NCBI RefSeq assembly: GCF_900100925.1
Contig: NZ_FNKO01000002.1
Coordinates: 2,046,001-2,110,000, forward strand
DNA length: 64,000 bases
Direction: 5' to 3'
DNA from: Actinopolyspora saharensis
GTDB taxonomy: Bacteria > Actinomycetota > Actinomycetes > Mycobacteriales > Pseudonocardiaceae
The position numbers and the translations under genes were made by a program. How positions within the stretch are numbered: position 1 is the first letter of the stretch; each line of letters opens with the position of its first letter. Below the pieces are notes generated by a model. The model had not been told where the DNA came from. It did not search any database and saw only the letters and a list, made by a program, of their open reading frames with translations. Shown in pieces: positions 29,668 to 39,300 of the stretch.

Positions 29668-30977
29668 ACCGCACCTCCGAACGGGAGAGTGGCGGTGAAC
29701 CCTGCCAGCTGCACTCCACGCAGCGGGGTCAAGGTCACTCCGAGTCTGTTGCTTATCGTGCGCAGCCTTTCGTCGGCCGCGTCGAGTTCGGCCGGGGTGC
29801 GGGCGCTGACGCGCACGAGACCACGCATGCCGACCTCGTTCTCCTCACCGGTGGGGGAGATGGAGATCGCGACGGTGGAGGAAAGCGCCCGGACACCGGT
29901 CAGCGCGTTGAGGCTGTGGCTCATCTGGGACGGCCAGCCGGTTATCGCGTAGCTGGAGTGCCCGACTCCGCCCGCGGTGACGCCGTCCCACCGCTCCTTG
30001 AGTCCGACGGAACGCTGGGAACCGAGCACCGATTGGAGCTCGGCCGAGGCGATCCCGGCCTGCAGCAACTCGTCCGGGTCCAGCGGCCGGGTGGGCACGG
30101 ACTCCTGCTCCAGCGCGCTGCGCACGCGGGACAGCGCCCCGATCAGCGCCCGGTGGGCGCCGACGATGCCGCCACCGCGCTCGCCGACGGCCTTGGCGCA
30201 GCGCTTCGGGTCGAGGCGAACCGCCACCCAGGTGGTGCGGCGCGCGGCGGCGGGAAGCGGCCCGAGAACCTCCAGGTAGGAGTTCAGCGCCGGTGAGTTG
30301 GAAGGCAGCGTCGCACTTCCGGGATAGCAGTGCCAGATCACCTGGATCGCGTCGAGAACCACCCCGCGGTCCTCCAGGCAGGGGGTCAGCGCTCCCAACG
30401 GCAGGTTCGGGTCCTTGCCGATCTCGTTCACCAGCGACGGCGTCGGCTCCACCATGAGCACGGCGGTCCACTTCCCGTCGTTGAACGCCATTCCCACGTG
30501 GTTGCGATCGTGGTCCTGGCCGTGCGCGACGACCAGGTCGGGAACGACCAGCCGCAGCAGCGACACGCGGTGGTTCTCCTCGGGGCCGATCACTCCGTCG
30601 CCGTTCTCGTCCCCGCCTTCGGTCAGACCGGGGGTGACGGGTTGTACGGCGCTGGTGTGGTTGCGGAAGTTGTACTCCAGCACCAGCCCGAACAACTGGG
30701 TGAACCAGCGGCCGCGCCTGCGCAGCAGCGCGAGGATCAGCATGAACCCGGCGACTCCGGCAGCGACCGGCCACAGCGTCTGGTCGACGGCGATGATGAC
30801 GAGACCAGCCGCCAGGCCGATTTCCATGACAACTAGGTTCGACACGGGCAGCGCGCCGAGGCTTGCTCCGTTGGTGCGTCGCCGTGCCCGGACTCGCGCC
30901 CGCGGTGTGTTCGTGGGCCCGGCGCCTGATGATCCTGACGCTTTCGGCTGGGCCGGATGCTGTGTGGTCACGGACAT
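29664..30977 (-). CDS. eccE: Type VII secretion protein EccE
   Basis: The 437-residue product has an Arg/Thr-rich N terminus, then two adjacent transmembrane helices (VVMEIGLAAGLVIIAV and GVAGFMLILALL), then a large soluble domain with the EccE features of ESX core complexes. ATG 30977 is chosen because GGGGGAGAG lies just upstream; the frame is open 14 codons further. EccE rims the membrane complex around EccB-EccC-EccD. It is divergent from eccB and followed by the coupled unknown gene. Mycobacterium tuberculosis ESX-4 lacks eccE. Confidence 0.85.
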   Translation of the reverse strand: MSVTTQHPAQPKASGSSGAGPTNTPRARVRARRRTNGASLGALPVSNLVVMEIGLAAGLVIIAVDQTLWPVAAGVAGFMLILALLRRRGRWFTQLFGLVLEYNFRNHTSAVQPVTPGLTEGGDENGDGVIGPEENHRVSLLRLVVPDLVVAHGQDHDRNHVGMAFNDGKWTAVLMVEPTPSLVNEIGKDPNLPLGALTPCLEDRGVVLDAIQVIWHCYPGSATLPSNSPALNSYLEVLGPLPAAARRTTWVAVRLDPKRCAKAVGERGGGIVGAHRALIGALSRVRSALEQESVPTRPLDPDELLQAGIASAELQSVLGSQRSVGLKERWDGVTAGGVGHSSYAITGWPSQMSHSLNALTGVRALSSTVAISISPTGEENEVGMRGLVRVSARTPAELDAADERLRTISNRLGVTLTPLRGVQLAGFTATLPFGGAV

Positions 30978-31158
30978 CCGTTGGGTCTCTCCCCCTCGCA
31001 GGTAGATGCGTCTGCCCACTGTGGGTGCGGGCGAGTGTAGGTACCGGTAACCGATCGAAGAGAATACTGCGCTGAGTCGGTCGAACCGTACCCACGCGGC
31101 ACCCTTTCCCGGCTACCCTGCTGAACGGTACCTCGGACGGGAGAGCTTTAGGCGAAGA

Positions 31159-32754
31159 ATGGCATCAACACCCACGACGAAATCACAAGTCCAGGCTTAC
31201 AAGTTCGTCATACGCCGCATGGAGTCCGCGCTCGCCCGCAAGGACGCGGTGATGTTGCACGATCCGTTGGGCTCGCACAAACGAGCGACGATCGCGGGCG
31301 CGATCCTCGCCTGCATCGGAATGATCGGCTTCCTGGTCTGGGGACTGTTCAGTGGGCAGGGAACCGTTCCCAAACCGGGTTCGGTGGTCATCGCGAAGGG
31401 CAGCGGCAGCGTTTACGTCGTCACTTCCGATGATCGGACCGACAAGCGGTTGATTCCGATGCTGAACATGGCTTCGGCCAAACTGCTGGTCATGGCCAAT
31501 GGAGGTGGTCAAGGACAGGCTATCGAGCCGACGAAGGTCAAGGAGGCCGCGCTGGCCGAGCTTCCCCGCGGTCCGAAAACGGGGATTCCCAACGCACCGA
31601 ACCTTCTCCCCTCCCCGGACGAGACCGTCTCCCCGGCCTGGGCCATCTGTGACGTGGCCGAGCTGAACAAGGCGTTGAGTCCGTCGAAGATGCAGGCGGC
31701 GGCCACTGTGGAGACCACTGTCGTCGGCGGTGTCGCGGATCGGGGTGAGGAGCTCGGGGTCGACCAGGCGCTGTACGTGGAGGACAACAGCTCGCAGCAG
31801 CGCTACCTGGTCTACCGCGACGACTCGCGGAACGGTTCGGCAACCCGCGTGGTCCGCGCGAACGTCACCGACGCGGATCCTGCCGTGCTGGAGATGTTCG
31901 GGCTGAGCGGTGCGGAGCCGCGAGCGATCAGCACGAACATGCTCAACGCGATCCCCGAGGTCGATTCCCTGGAGGTCCCGGACCTCCCGGAGGGGAGCCC
32001 GGACTACCGCAGCGGGACCTACCAGCTCGGTGACGTGGTTTCCCGGAGCGTTCCCGGGCAGGAAGAGAACGAGCACGAGTACTTCGTGCTGCTGGACAGC
32101 GGTAAGCAGCGGATCACTCGCGGTGCCGCCGCCGTGCTGCACGCGTCCCGGTACTCCTCCGAGGAGATTCCCAATGCCACGGGGATGCTGACCGAGGTGG
32201 ACGACGCGGACGCGAGTGACGAGCTCGCCGTTCAGCACTTCCCGAAGGGGGTGCCGGAGCCGGTTTCGTTCTCCGAGGCGGACAGCTCCTGCCTGAGCTG
32301 GAGCGACCGCTCCGGTGAGCAGCAGGTCACCGTGACCGTGGGATCGGGCTCTCCCGCGCCGAAGGCCCCGGTCAAACTGGCGCAGTACGACGGCCAGGGA
32401 CCGCGGGTGGACTACTTCTACATGCCCCCGGGCAAGGCGGCCGTGGTGCGCGGCACGACGGGGCCGGACACCGCCGAGGGCGGGCCGATCTACCTGGTCT
32501 CCGACCGCGGTGTGACCTACGGGATCAAGGACCTCGCCACGGCGAAGGGGCTCGGCGTCGTGAACGGTGCCGGTGACATCAAGTCAGCTCCGGCTTCGGT
32601 GCTCGGTGCCCTGCCGTCCGGGGATTTCCTGGATCCGGCTCAGGCCAGTCTCGTGTACGACTCCATTCCGATGGACTCCGAGGCCGGGGTGAACCGGCCT
32701 CCGGAGGAGGACTCGGAGTCCGCGGCGGGGAACTCGGTCTCCGCCGGGAACTGA
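31159..32754 (+). CDS. eccB: Type VII secretion protein EccB
   Basis: The 531-residue protein starts MASTPTTKSQVQAYKFVIRR, the characteristic EccB start. It has one transmembrane helix (about residues 43-64) and a long extracytoplasmic repeat domain with two Cys. The last 30 residues are acidic and low complexity. EccB is the periplasmic-side ATPase-like core subunit of ESX. It is divergent from eccE across 181 bases and ends at a strong terminator. Confidence 0.93.
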   Translation: MASTPTTKSQVQAYKFVIRRMESALARKDAVMLHDPLGSHKRATIAGAILACIGMIGFLVWGLFSGQGTVPKPGSVVIAKGSGSVYVVTSDDRTDKRLIPMLNMASAKLLVMANGGGQGQAIEPTKVKEAALAELPRGPKTGIPNAPNLLPSPDETVSPAWAICDVAELNKALSPSKMQAAATVETTVVGGVADRGEELGVDQALYVEDNSSQQRYLVYRDDSRNGSATRVVRANVTDADPAVLEMFGLSGAEPRAISTNMLNAIPEVDSLEVPDLPEGSPDYRSGTYQLGDVVSRSVPGQEENEHEYFVLLDSGKQRITRGAAAVLHASRYSSEEIPNATGMLTEVDDADASDELAVQHFPKGVPEPVSFSEADSSCLSWSDRSGEQQVTVTVGSGSPAPKAPVKLAQYDGQGPRVDYFYMPPGKAAVVRGTTGPDTAEGGPIYLVSDRGVTYGIKDLATAKGLGVVNGAGDIKSAPASVLGALPSGDFLDPAQASLVYDSIPMDSEAGVNRPPEEDSESAAGNSVSAGN

Positions 32755-32775
32755 GCCCCGGGAGCTGAGCGAGAT

Positions 32776-32806
32776 GCGGTCCCCGCGTCACTGGCGCGGG
32801 GACCGC
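32776..32806. terminator. Terminator between convergent eccB and mycP
   Basis: GCGGTCCCCGCG (32776-32787) and CGCGGGGACCGC (32795-32806) form a perfect 12-bp stem with a 7-base loop, 22 bases after the eccB stop. The gene to its right, mycP, runs toward it from the other strand, so it could work in both directions. Confidence 0.75.
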
Positions 32807-33008
32807 GTGCTCGCGTCGCCGGGGCGGTCCGCGGCGGCGTCCCGGGGTGGTGCCGAGCGAGTGCTCCACCGGCTCGGTGCGGGACACCGCTCGGGAGAGC
32901 ACTCGCTGCCCGGGGCGTGGTGCCCCGCCAGGCAGTGGGCGGTCGCGTTCGCGGCGACCACCCGCTGCGGAGCAGGCTCCCGCGGCGGATCGGGATCCGC
33001 CCGGGGCC

Positions 33009-34424
33009 TCACTCCGGGGTAGTTCCCGCGTTGCGGGCGCGTACCCTGCGCACCGCGTTGACGAGGAAAGCCGTGAACAGGACGGTCGTGAGGCCGCCGA
33101 CGGCTCCGCCCAGCGCCACCGCGACCGCGGCCCAGTTGCGCTCGGGGAAGACGTGGGCCTGGAGTTGCCGCTGCTGCGTCGGTGGGGCGGCGGCGTCGTG
33201 CTCGGCCGGGATCACGTTGTTGATGGCGGCCATCGGGTTGATCATCCCGTGCCCGACGATGTCGTTGTCGCTTCCGGTGCGCTGGGCCGTGTCGATGATG
33301 CGGTGCATGACCTGCTCCGCGGTCAGGCTCGGGTACTTCTCCTTGATCAGCGCGGCCAGGCCGGACACGTAGGGTGCGGCGAAGCTGGTGCCCTGGATCG
33401 GCTGCGGCTCGCTGTCCGAGCCGTGCGCGACCCGGTTTACCAGCCCGGAGGCGTTCACGCCCGGATCGAGCGAGACCAGGTTCTCCCCGGGAGCGGACAC
33501 GTCCACCCACGGGCCGGGGACGGTGAACTCGGACGGGGCGCCGTGCTCGTTCACCGAGGCCACGGTCAGCACGTACTCGTCGAACCAAGCGGGGAGCACG
33601 GCCGTGCTCGGGCTGCCCGGGGCGTTCTTCTGGCACTGCCCGCCGGTGTTGCCCGCGGCGGCCACGACGACCACGTCCTGCTCGTAGGCGCGTTTCACCG
33701 CGTTGTGCAGTTTCTGGTTGCCCCTGTCGGCCGGGTTGCTCGCCCGGGCCAGCGACTGGCAGGAGGACTGCGAGATGTTTATCACCTCGACACCGCTGTC
33801 CACCGCGCTGTTGACGGCCCGAGCCATCGTCTCGGTGGTGCCGGGTGTGCTTCCGTCGCCCTGCTTCTTGTACAGCGCGGAGGACTGCCGCAGGGACAGG
33901 ATGGTGCTCTCCGGGGCGATGCCGACGAAGCCGGTCTCGTCGGAGCTTTCGGCGGAGATGATCCCGGCGACGATCGTGCCGTGACCGTCGCAGTCCTGCA
34001 GCGCCCCGCCGGACAGCTTCGAGCCGCCGGCCTCGAGTCCGGGCTGGAGACGCGGGTGCTCGTTCACCCCCGTGTCGATCACCGCGACCGTCTGGCCTGC
34101 GCCGAGCAGCCCCTGCTCGTGGGCGCGTTGGAAGCCCAGCAGTCGCTGGCTCCAGGGCTGCTCCTCGATGGTGGTCCCGGAATTGCTGGCCTGCATGCAG
34201 GCCTGCTGCTGCTGGAAGCCCTCGTCGACCTGCAGTCCGCTTCTTGCCGTCATCCCCGGGTTCAGCGGTGGCGGTGCGTAGGGCTGGTCACTCGTCTCGG
34301 TGCTGCCCGCGTCCTGGGCCGCGGCAGGCGGTACCGCGCCGCACAGCAGGAACGTGCCGAGTGCGGCCGACATCGCCAGTGTGCGCCGCAGGCCGTCACG
34401 ACGCGCGAATGTCGTTGAGCGCAT
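33009..34424 (-). CDS. mycP: Mycosin, type VII secretion-associated subtilisin-like protease
   Basis: The 471-residue protein has a signal peptide (to about AAAQ, residue 37). Its subtilisin triad is Asp117 (VAVIDTGV), His148 (DGHGT) and Ser347 (GTSFAAP). A C-terminal transmembrane helix follows (VALGGAVGGLTTVLFTAF) with a short basic tail. Mycosins are membrane-anchored proteases that stabilise the ESX complex. ATG 34424 follows GGAGGGG; a GTG just before it is possible. It is in the same direction as eccD, 162 bases downstream of it. Confidence 0.94.
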   Translation of the reverse strand: MRSTTFARRDGLRRTLAMSAALGTFLLCGAVPPAAAQDAGSTETSDQPYAPPPLNPGMTARSGLQVDEGFQQQQACMQASNSGTTIEEQPWSQRLLGFQRAHEQGLLGAGQTVAVIDTGVNEHPRLQPGLEAGGSKLSGGALQDCDGHGTIVAGIISAESSDETGFVGIAPESTILSLRQSSALYKKQGDGSTPGTTETMARAVNSAVDSGVEVINISQSSCQSLARASNPADRGNQKLHNAVKRAYEQDVVVVAAAGNTGGQCQKNAPGSPSTAVLPAWFDEYVLTVASVNEHGAPSEFTVPGPWVDVSAPGENLVSLDPGVNASGLVNRVAHGSDSEPQPIQGTSFAAPYVSGLAALIKEKYPSLTAEQVMHRIIDTAQRTGSDNDIVGHGMINPMAAINNVIPAEHDAAAPPTQQRQLQAHVFPERNWAAVAVALGGAVGGLTTVLFTAFLVNAVRRVRARNAGTTPE

Positions 34425-34589
34425 CACTTGTCCCCTCCGGGAGTGGTCGAGAGGTCACGGCGACGGGGCGATCGACCCACTCGCCGCGGGCACGTCCTCC
34501 TGCGTGCCCGCGGAGCCGAGTGAGGAACGTGGGGCCGCCGGTGTCGGGAAACCGTTCGAACGGGAGCGCGGCTGTCCGGAACGACCACG

Positions 34590-36002
34590 TCAGAAGAGGC
34601 TGATGTTGAGGTCGCGGATCGCCATGTACACGTCCATGACTCCCAGCGCGAGGGGCAGCACGAGCGCGATCAGCACCGCTTCGAGGATGTCCACGCTGCG
34701 GCGCTGCACCGGGGAGAAGCGCCTGTTCGGGAAGACGACGCCGAACACGAGCGCGGCCACGCCGAGCAGCAGCAGCGGCCAGAAGACCCAGGTCAGCTTC
34801 TGCGTGGGAGTGGTGGTGGTCGGCAGCAGCAGCCCGGCGGTCACGCCGACGGCGGCGAGCAGCCCGTTGAGCAGCAGGGCGATCGCCTGGCTGCCGTTCG
34901 CGTAGTTGCGCCCCCGCAGCATCAGCACTGCGGCCACGACGATCGCGAGCACTCCGCCCCAGATGTTGGGGGCGGCGGCGGCGAGGATCCCGCCGAGCGC
35001 GGCGGTGGCTCCACAACCGACGATCAGCCCGGTCATGTACTTGTGCGCGAGCCCGGACTGGCGCTGGATCTCGTAGTAGTCGGGGAAGCCGCCGTCCTCC
35101 TTGAGGTCCTCGGAGCTGCCCGGCACGTGCGGCAGCGGGAGCTTGGCGAGCTGGATGGTTATGCGGGGGAGCAGCGAGATCCCGGCGAGTCCCACCGCCG
35201 AGGCCCCGGCCGCTATCCCGGGCAGCGTGGCGACCGGCACCAGCGTGGCGACCACGAAGCCGATGACGGCGAAGAACGCCAACGTAGCGGCGGCGATGAA
35301 GGTGATGATCCCCGCGCCGATCACCATGATCGACACCGCCGAGAATATGAGCACCAGTGCGCTGGCCAGCAGTAATTTGGGGCGTACTTCATCGCCGGGA
35401 ACGATGTTGAGTCCCGCCACGAAGGCCATCGGCAGGCCACCGGCCGCCGCGATGACCGTTCCGGTGGTCGCCGCCCCGTATGCCCTGGTGACTATGGCGC
35501 CGATGCCGGTGGCGAAGACGGCCACGGCCAGCCCCGTGACCGCGGCGATGACGTGGAAGATGATTCCCTGCGGAAGCGTCGCCATTCCGAGGGCCACGGC
35601 CGAGGCGATCATGGCGATCGCGCCGGCGGCGTGGCCGGTCCTGGCCGCGGTCTCCTTCGTCCAGGGGCGGTAGCTCCCGGGTTCGGCCTCGGCCAGCGCG
35701 TCGACGACGTCGTCGTACAGCGGTGGTGGCGGATTGTCCGATTTGCGCCGCAACTGCAGCATGTCGCCGTCGACGATGCCGAGCGCGGCCAGGGTCTGGC
35801 TGGTGTCCAGCGGCGCGTCCCCCAACTTGGCCAGACACCAGCCGCCGTGTCGCGCCCCGCCGTCCGGAGTGGCTTCGTGAGCCATGTCCAGCAGCATCGG
35901 TAGCAGGTCCGCCACCGAGACGTCAGCGGGTAGCGCGAGGTCGATGCGAGTCTTCGGCGCCACCACCGTCACGCGGCTGAACACCGTGGTCCCGGTCGCC
36001 AC
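34590..36002 (-). CDS. eccD: Type VII secretion protein EccD
   Basis: The 470-residue protein has a ubiquitin-like N-terminal domain (residues about 5-95, RVTVVAPKTRIDLALPADVS) followed by about eleven hydrophobic helices to the C terminus, the EccD layout. EccD forms the membrane channel-like ring with EccB and EccC. GTG 36002 follows GGGAGTAGGGG. It is divergent from eccC. Confidence 0.93.
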   Translation of the reverse strand: MATGTTVFSRVTVVAPKTRIDLALPADVSVADLLPMLLDMAHEATPDGGARHGGWCLAKLGDAPLDTSQTLAALGIVDGDMLQLRRKSDNPPPPLYDDVVDALAEAEPGSYRPWTKETAARTGHAAGAIAMIASAVALGMATLPQGIIFHVIAAVTGLAVAVFATGIGAIVTRAYGAATTGTVIAAAGGLPMAFVAGLNIVPGDEVRPKLLLASALVLIFSAVSIMVIGAGIITFIAAATLAFFAVIGFVVATLVPVATLPGIAAGASAVGLAGISLLPRITIQLAKLPLPHVPGSSEDLKEDGGFPDYYEIQRQSGLAHKYMTGLIVGCGATAALGGILAAAAPNIWGGVLAIVVAAVLMLRGRNYANGSQAIALLLNGLLAAVGVTAGLLLPTTTTPTQKLTWVFWPLLLLGVAALVFGVVFPNRRFSPVQRRSVDILEAVLIALVLPLALGVMDVYMAIRDLNISLF

Positions 36003-36328
36003 TTGGGCCCCCTACTCCCTCGTTTTTCGTTCCGTTCGGTCGATACGTGTCTGTGCGCGTTCGGTCCGATCCAACCAACCGGGGTCGATTTCCGCGAAAT
36101 CGCCCCATCCTGCCGCGCGACCCTTCTAGTATGGCGGCAACAGCCGCTTCGCGGGGTGGGTTTGGTCGAACTCGTCGACTCGGGTCCGGCACGGCTTCTC
36201 GTGCGCGGCTGCCCTGCGGCTGTGCCGCGAACCTCCACCCCGGCGGGGTTGGGAACACTGCCGGTTACAGAATGCTGCTTGCGCAGTTGACGTCAGATCG
36301 CCGACAACATGGAAGGGTGCCGCGTCCG
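36003..36328. other. Divergent intergenic region between eccD and eccC
   Basis: This 326-base region has promoters for both eccD (minus) and eccC (plus) by position. I see no convincing hexamer pair; TAGTAT at 36127-36132 is a possible plus-strand -10. The open frame through this region joined to eccC (from 36047) has non-EccC composition and is probably not translated. Confidence 0.4.
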
Positions 36329-39300
36329 GTGAGCACGCTGCAGTTCAAGCGACCGCCACGCATGGCCGCTCCCAAGCCGCCGGGCGGAGAGGTGCATCTC
36401 GAACCGCCACCGGAGATTCCGCGGGCGGTGCCGGGAAACATCGTGCAGAAACTCCTTCCGGCCATCATGATCGTGGCATCTCTCGGAATGATGGTCTTCA
36501 TGCTTCAGCGGGCCAAGAGCAACCCGATGATGATGATGATGCCGATGATGATGCTGGTTTCCACCGTGGGCATGATGGCCGGTGGCAATCAGGGAGGCGG
36601 CCAGAGCAAGGCGGAGATGAACGAGGACCGCAAGGATTACCTGCGGTACCTCGGTCAGATGAGGGAGCGGGCGAGGCAGGCCGCGGAGGAGCAGCGGCTG
36701 GCTCGGACCTGGGTTCATCCCGAACCGTCCACGCTGTGGTCCATCGCGACGAGTCGCCGGATGTGGGAGCGCCGAACCGGGGACGGTGACTTCTGCCATA
36801 TCCGCGTCGGACTGGGGTCGCAACGGTTGGAGACGCGCCTGGTTCCGCCGCAGACCGGTCCCGTCGACGAGTTGGAGCCGATCACCACGCTCGCGCTGCG
36901 TCGCTTCGTCCGGGCCCACTCGCTGGTCTCGGAGCTGCCCGTGGCGACCTCCTTGCGTGGTTTCGCCGCCGTCGGGTTGCAGGGGGAGCGGGAGCTGACC
37001 CGCGGGCTGACGCGTGCGTTGATCGCCCAGCTGGCCACTTTCCACACTCCCGACGACGTGGTCATCGCCGTGGCCAGCGGGGGGCGTTCCCGCGCGGAGT
37101 GGGATTGGGTCAAGTGGCTGCCGCACTCGCAGCACCCGGAGCTGACCGACGGGATCGGCCAGCAGCGGTTGATGGCCGGTTCCCTGCGGGCCATCGAGGA
37201 CATGCTCGCCGACCAGCTGGAGGGCAGGCCGCGGTTCAACAGGAACAACGCGCCCCCGGACGGACCGCACGTGGTGATCGTGCTCGACGACGCGGAGATC
37301 AGCCGCGAGGAGCAAATCATGCTGGAAGGCGGGATGACCGGTGTGACCCTCATCGATCTGTCCGATGTGCTCGGTGCTGTCACGACCAAGCGCGGCATGC
37401 GCATGGTCGTGGAGCAGGACAGGGTCGGCGCGCGCAGCGGCAACAACGTCGAGTGGTTCGGCGTGCCCGACTCGATGAGCAAGGAGGAGGCGACGGCGCT
37501 GGCGCGGCAGCTCTCGCCGTACCGCATGGTCGCCCGCACCCAGACGGAGACGGAGAGCGGCGGTCAGGAACCGCTCACCACCCCGCTGAACTACATCGAG
37601 CAGCTGGGGCTGAGCGGGGACCCGATCTCCTTCGACCTCAACGAGGCCTGGCGTCCGCGCCCGATTCCCGAGCGCTACAAGGTGGCCATAGGTCCGGGCG
37701 AGGACGGTCAGGTGGTTTCCCTGGACATCAAGGAGACCGCTTCGGGCGGCATGGGCCCCCACGGGTTGTGCATCGGGGCGACGGGTTCCGGCAAGTCGGA
37801 GTTCCTCCGCACGATCGTGCTCGGGTTGATGGCCACCCACTCGTCGACCGCGCTGAACTTCGTGCTGGTCGACTTCAAGGGTGGTGCCACGTTCAACGGT
37901 TTCGAGGCGGCTCCGCACGTTTCGGCCACCATCACCAACCTCGCCGACGACCTGACCCAGGTCGACCGCATGCAGGACGCCCTCGCCGGGGAGATGAACC
38001 GGCGGCAGGAGGAGCTGAACAAGGCGAAGGTGAAAAACGTCTGGGACTACGAGGAGGCCCGGCAGGCCGGGGCCGATCTGGCCCCCATGCCGGCCCTGTT
38101 CGTGGTGATCGACGAGTTCTCCGAGCTGTTGACGACCAAGCCGGAGTTCTCCGAGCTGTTCAACATGATCGGGCGGCTCGGTCGTTCGCTGCAGGTGCAC
38201 CTGCTGCTGGCCTCGCAGCGCCTGGAGGAGGGCAAGCTGCGCGGTCTGGAGTCGCACCTGTCCTACCGGATCGGTCTGAAGACCTTCAACGCCTCGGAGT
38301 CCAGGGCGGCCATCGGTGTTCCCGACGCGGGCGACCTGCCCGCCACCGGTGGGCACGGTTACCTGAAGCATCCCGGCGGCATGGACCGGTTCCGGGCCGC
38401 CTACGTCTCGGGGCACATGCACCAGGGGGGTGGACGGCGCCGCACGGTGGCGGCCTCCCCGGTGACCGGTGAGAAGCGGCCGCGGTTCTTCGTGCCGGAC
38501 TACATCGAACCCCCGGCGGAGCCGGAGCAGCCCGTCGAGCCGGAACCGGAGCCGGAGGGCGAGACCGGTGTCGACAACGACGGTGACGGGCTCCCGGACA
38601 CCGACTTCCAGCTGGTGATCAACAAGATGCAGGGGCAGGGGCCGCCCGCGCACCAGGTGTGGTTGCCGCCCCTGGACGCTCCGCCCACTCTGGACAGCGT
38701 GCTTCCCCCGCTGTCCGCCACGGAGGAGCGCGGCTACACCCCCGTGGGCAACGCCGGCAACGGCAAGCTGCAGGTTCCGGTCGGCATCATCGACATGCCC
38801 TACCAGCAGCGCCAGGACCACATGATCGTCGATCTCGGGGGCGCCAACGGGCACGGCGCCGTCGTGGGCGGTCCGCAGTCGGGCAAGTCCAACCTGCTGC
38901 GCACGTTGGTCGCCTCGATGGCGCTGACGCACACCCCGCAGGAGGCGCAGTTCTACTGCATCGACCTGGGCGGTGGCTCGATGGCCGCGCTGCAGAACCT
39001 GCCGCACGTCGGTGGGTTCGGCGGGCGCAGGGACCAGGACGTGGTGCGGCGCACCGTCGCCGAGCTCAAGCAGCTGGTCACCGAGCGCGAGGTTCGCTTC
39101 CAGCAGCTCGGCATCGACTCGATGGCCGACTTCCGCAACCGCAAGCGCCAGGGCAAGATCACCGACGACGCCTACGGGGACGTCTTCCTGGTGATCGACG
39201 GCTGGGGCGCCTTCCGGAACGACTTCGAGACCCTGGAGCAGGAGGTGCTGGAGCTCGCCTCGCAGGGCCTGACGTTCGGGGTGCACGTGTTCGTCTCCGC

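Noticed and set aside
31061..31119. Promoter hexamers between eccE and eccB (TATTCT on minus, TACCCT on plus)
   Set aside because: Plausible -10 elements, but no matching -35 at normal spacing on either strand.
36047..36328. 94-codon upstream extension of eccC
   Set aside because: Composition is unlike EccC, the family starts at MSTLQF, and a ribosome binding site precedes GTG 36329.
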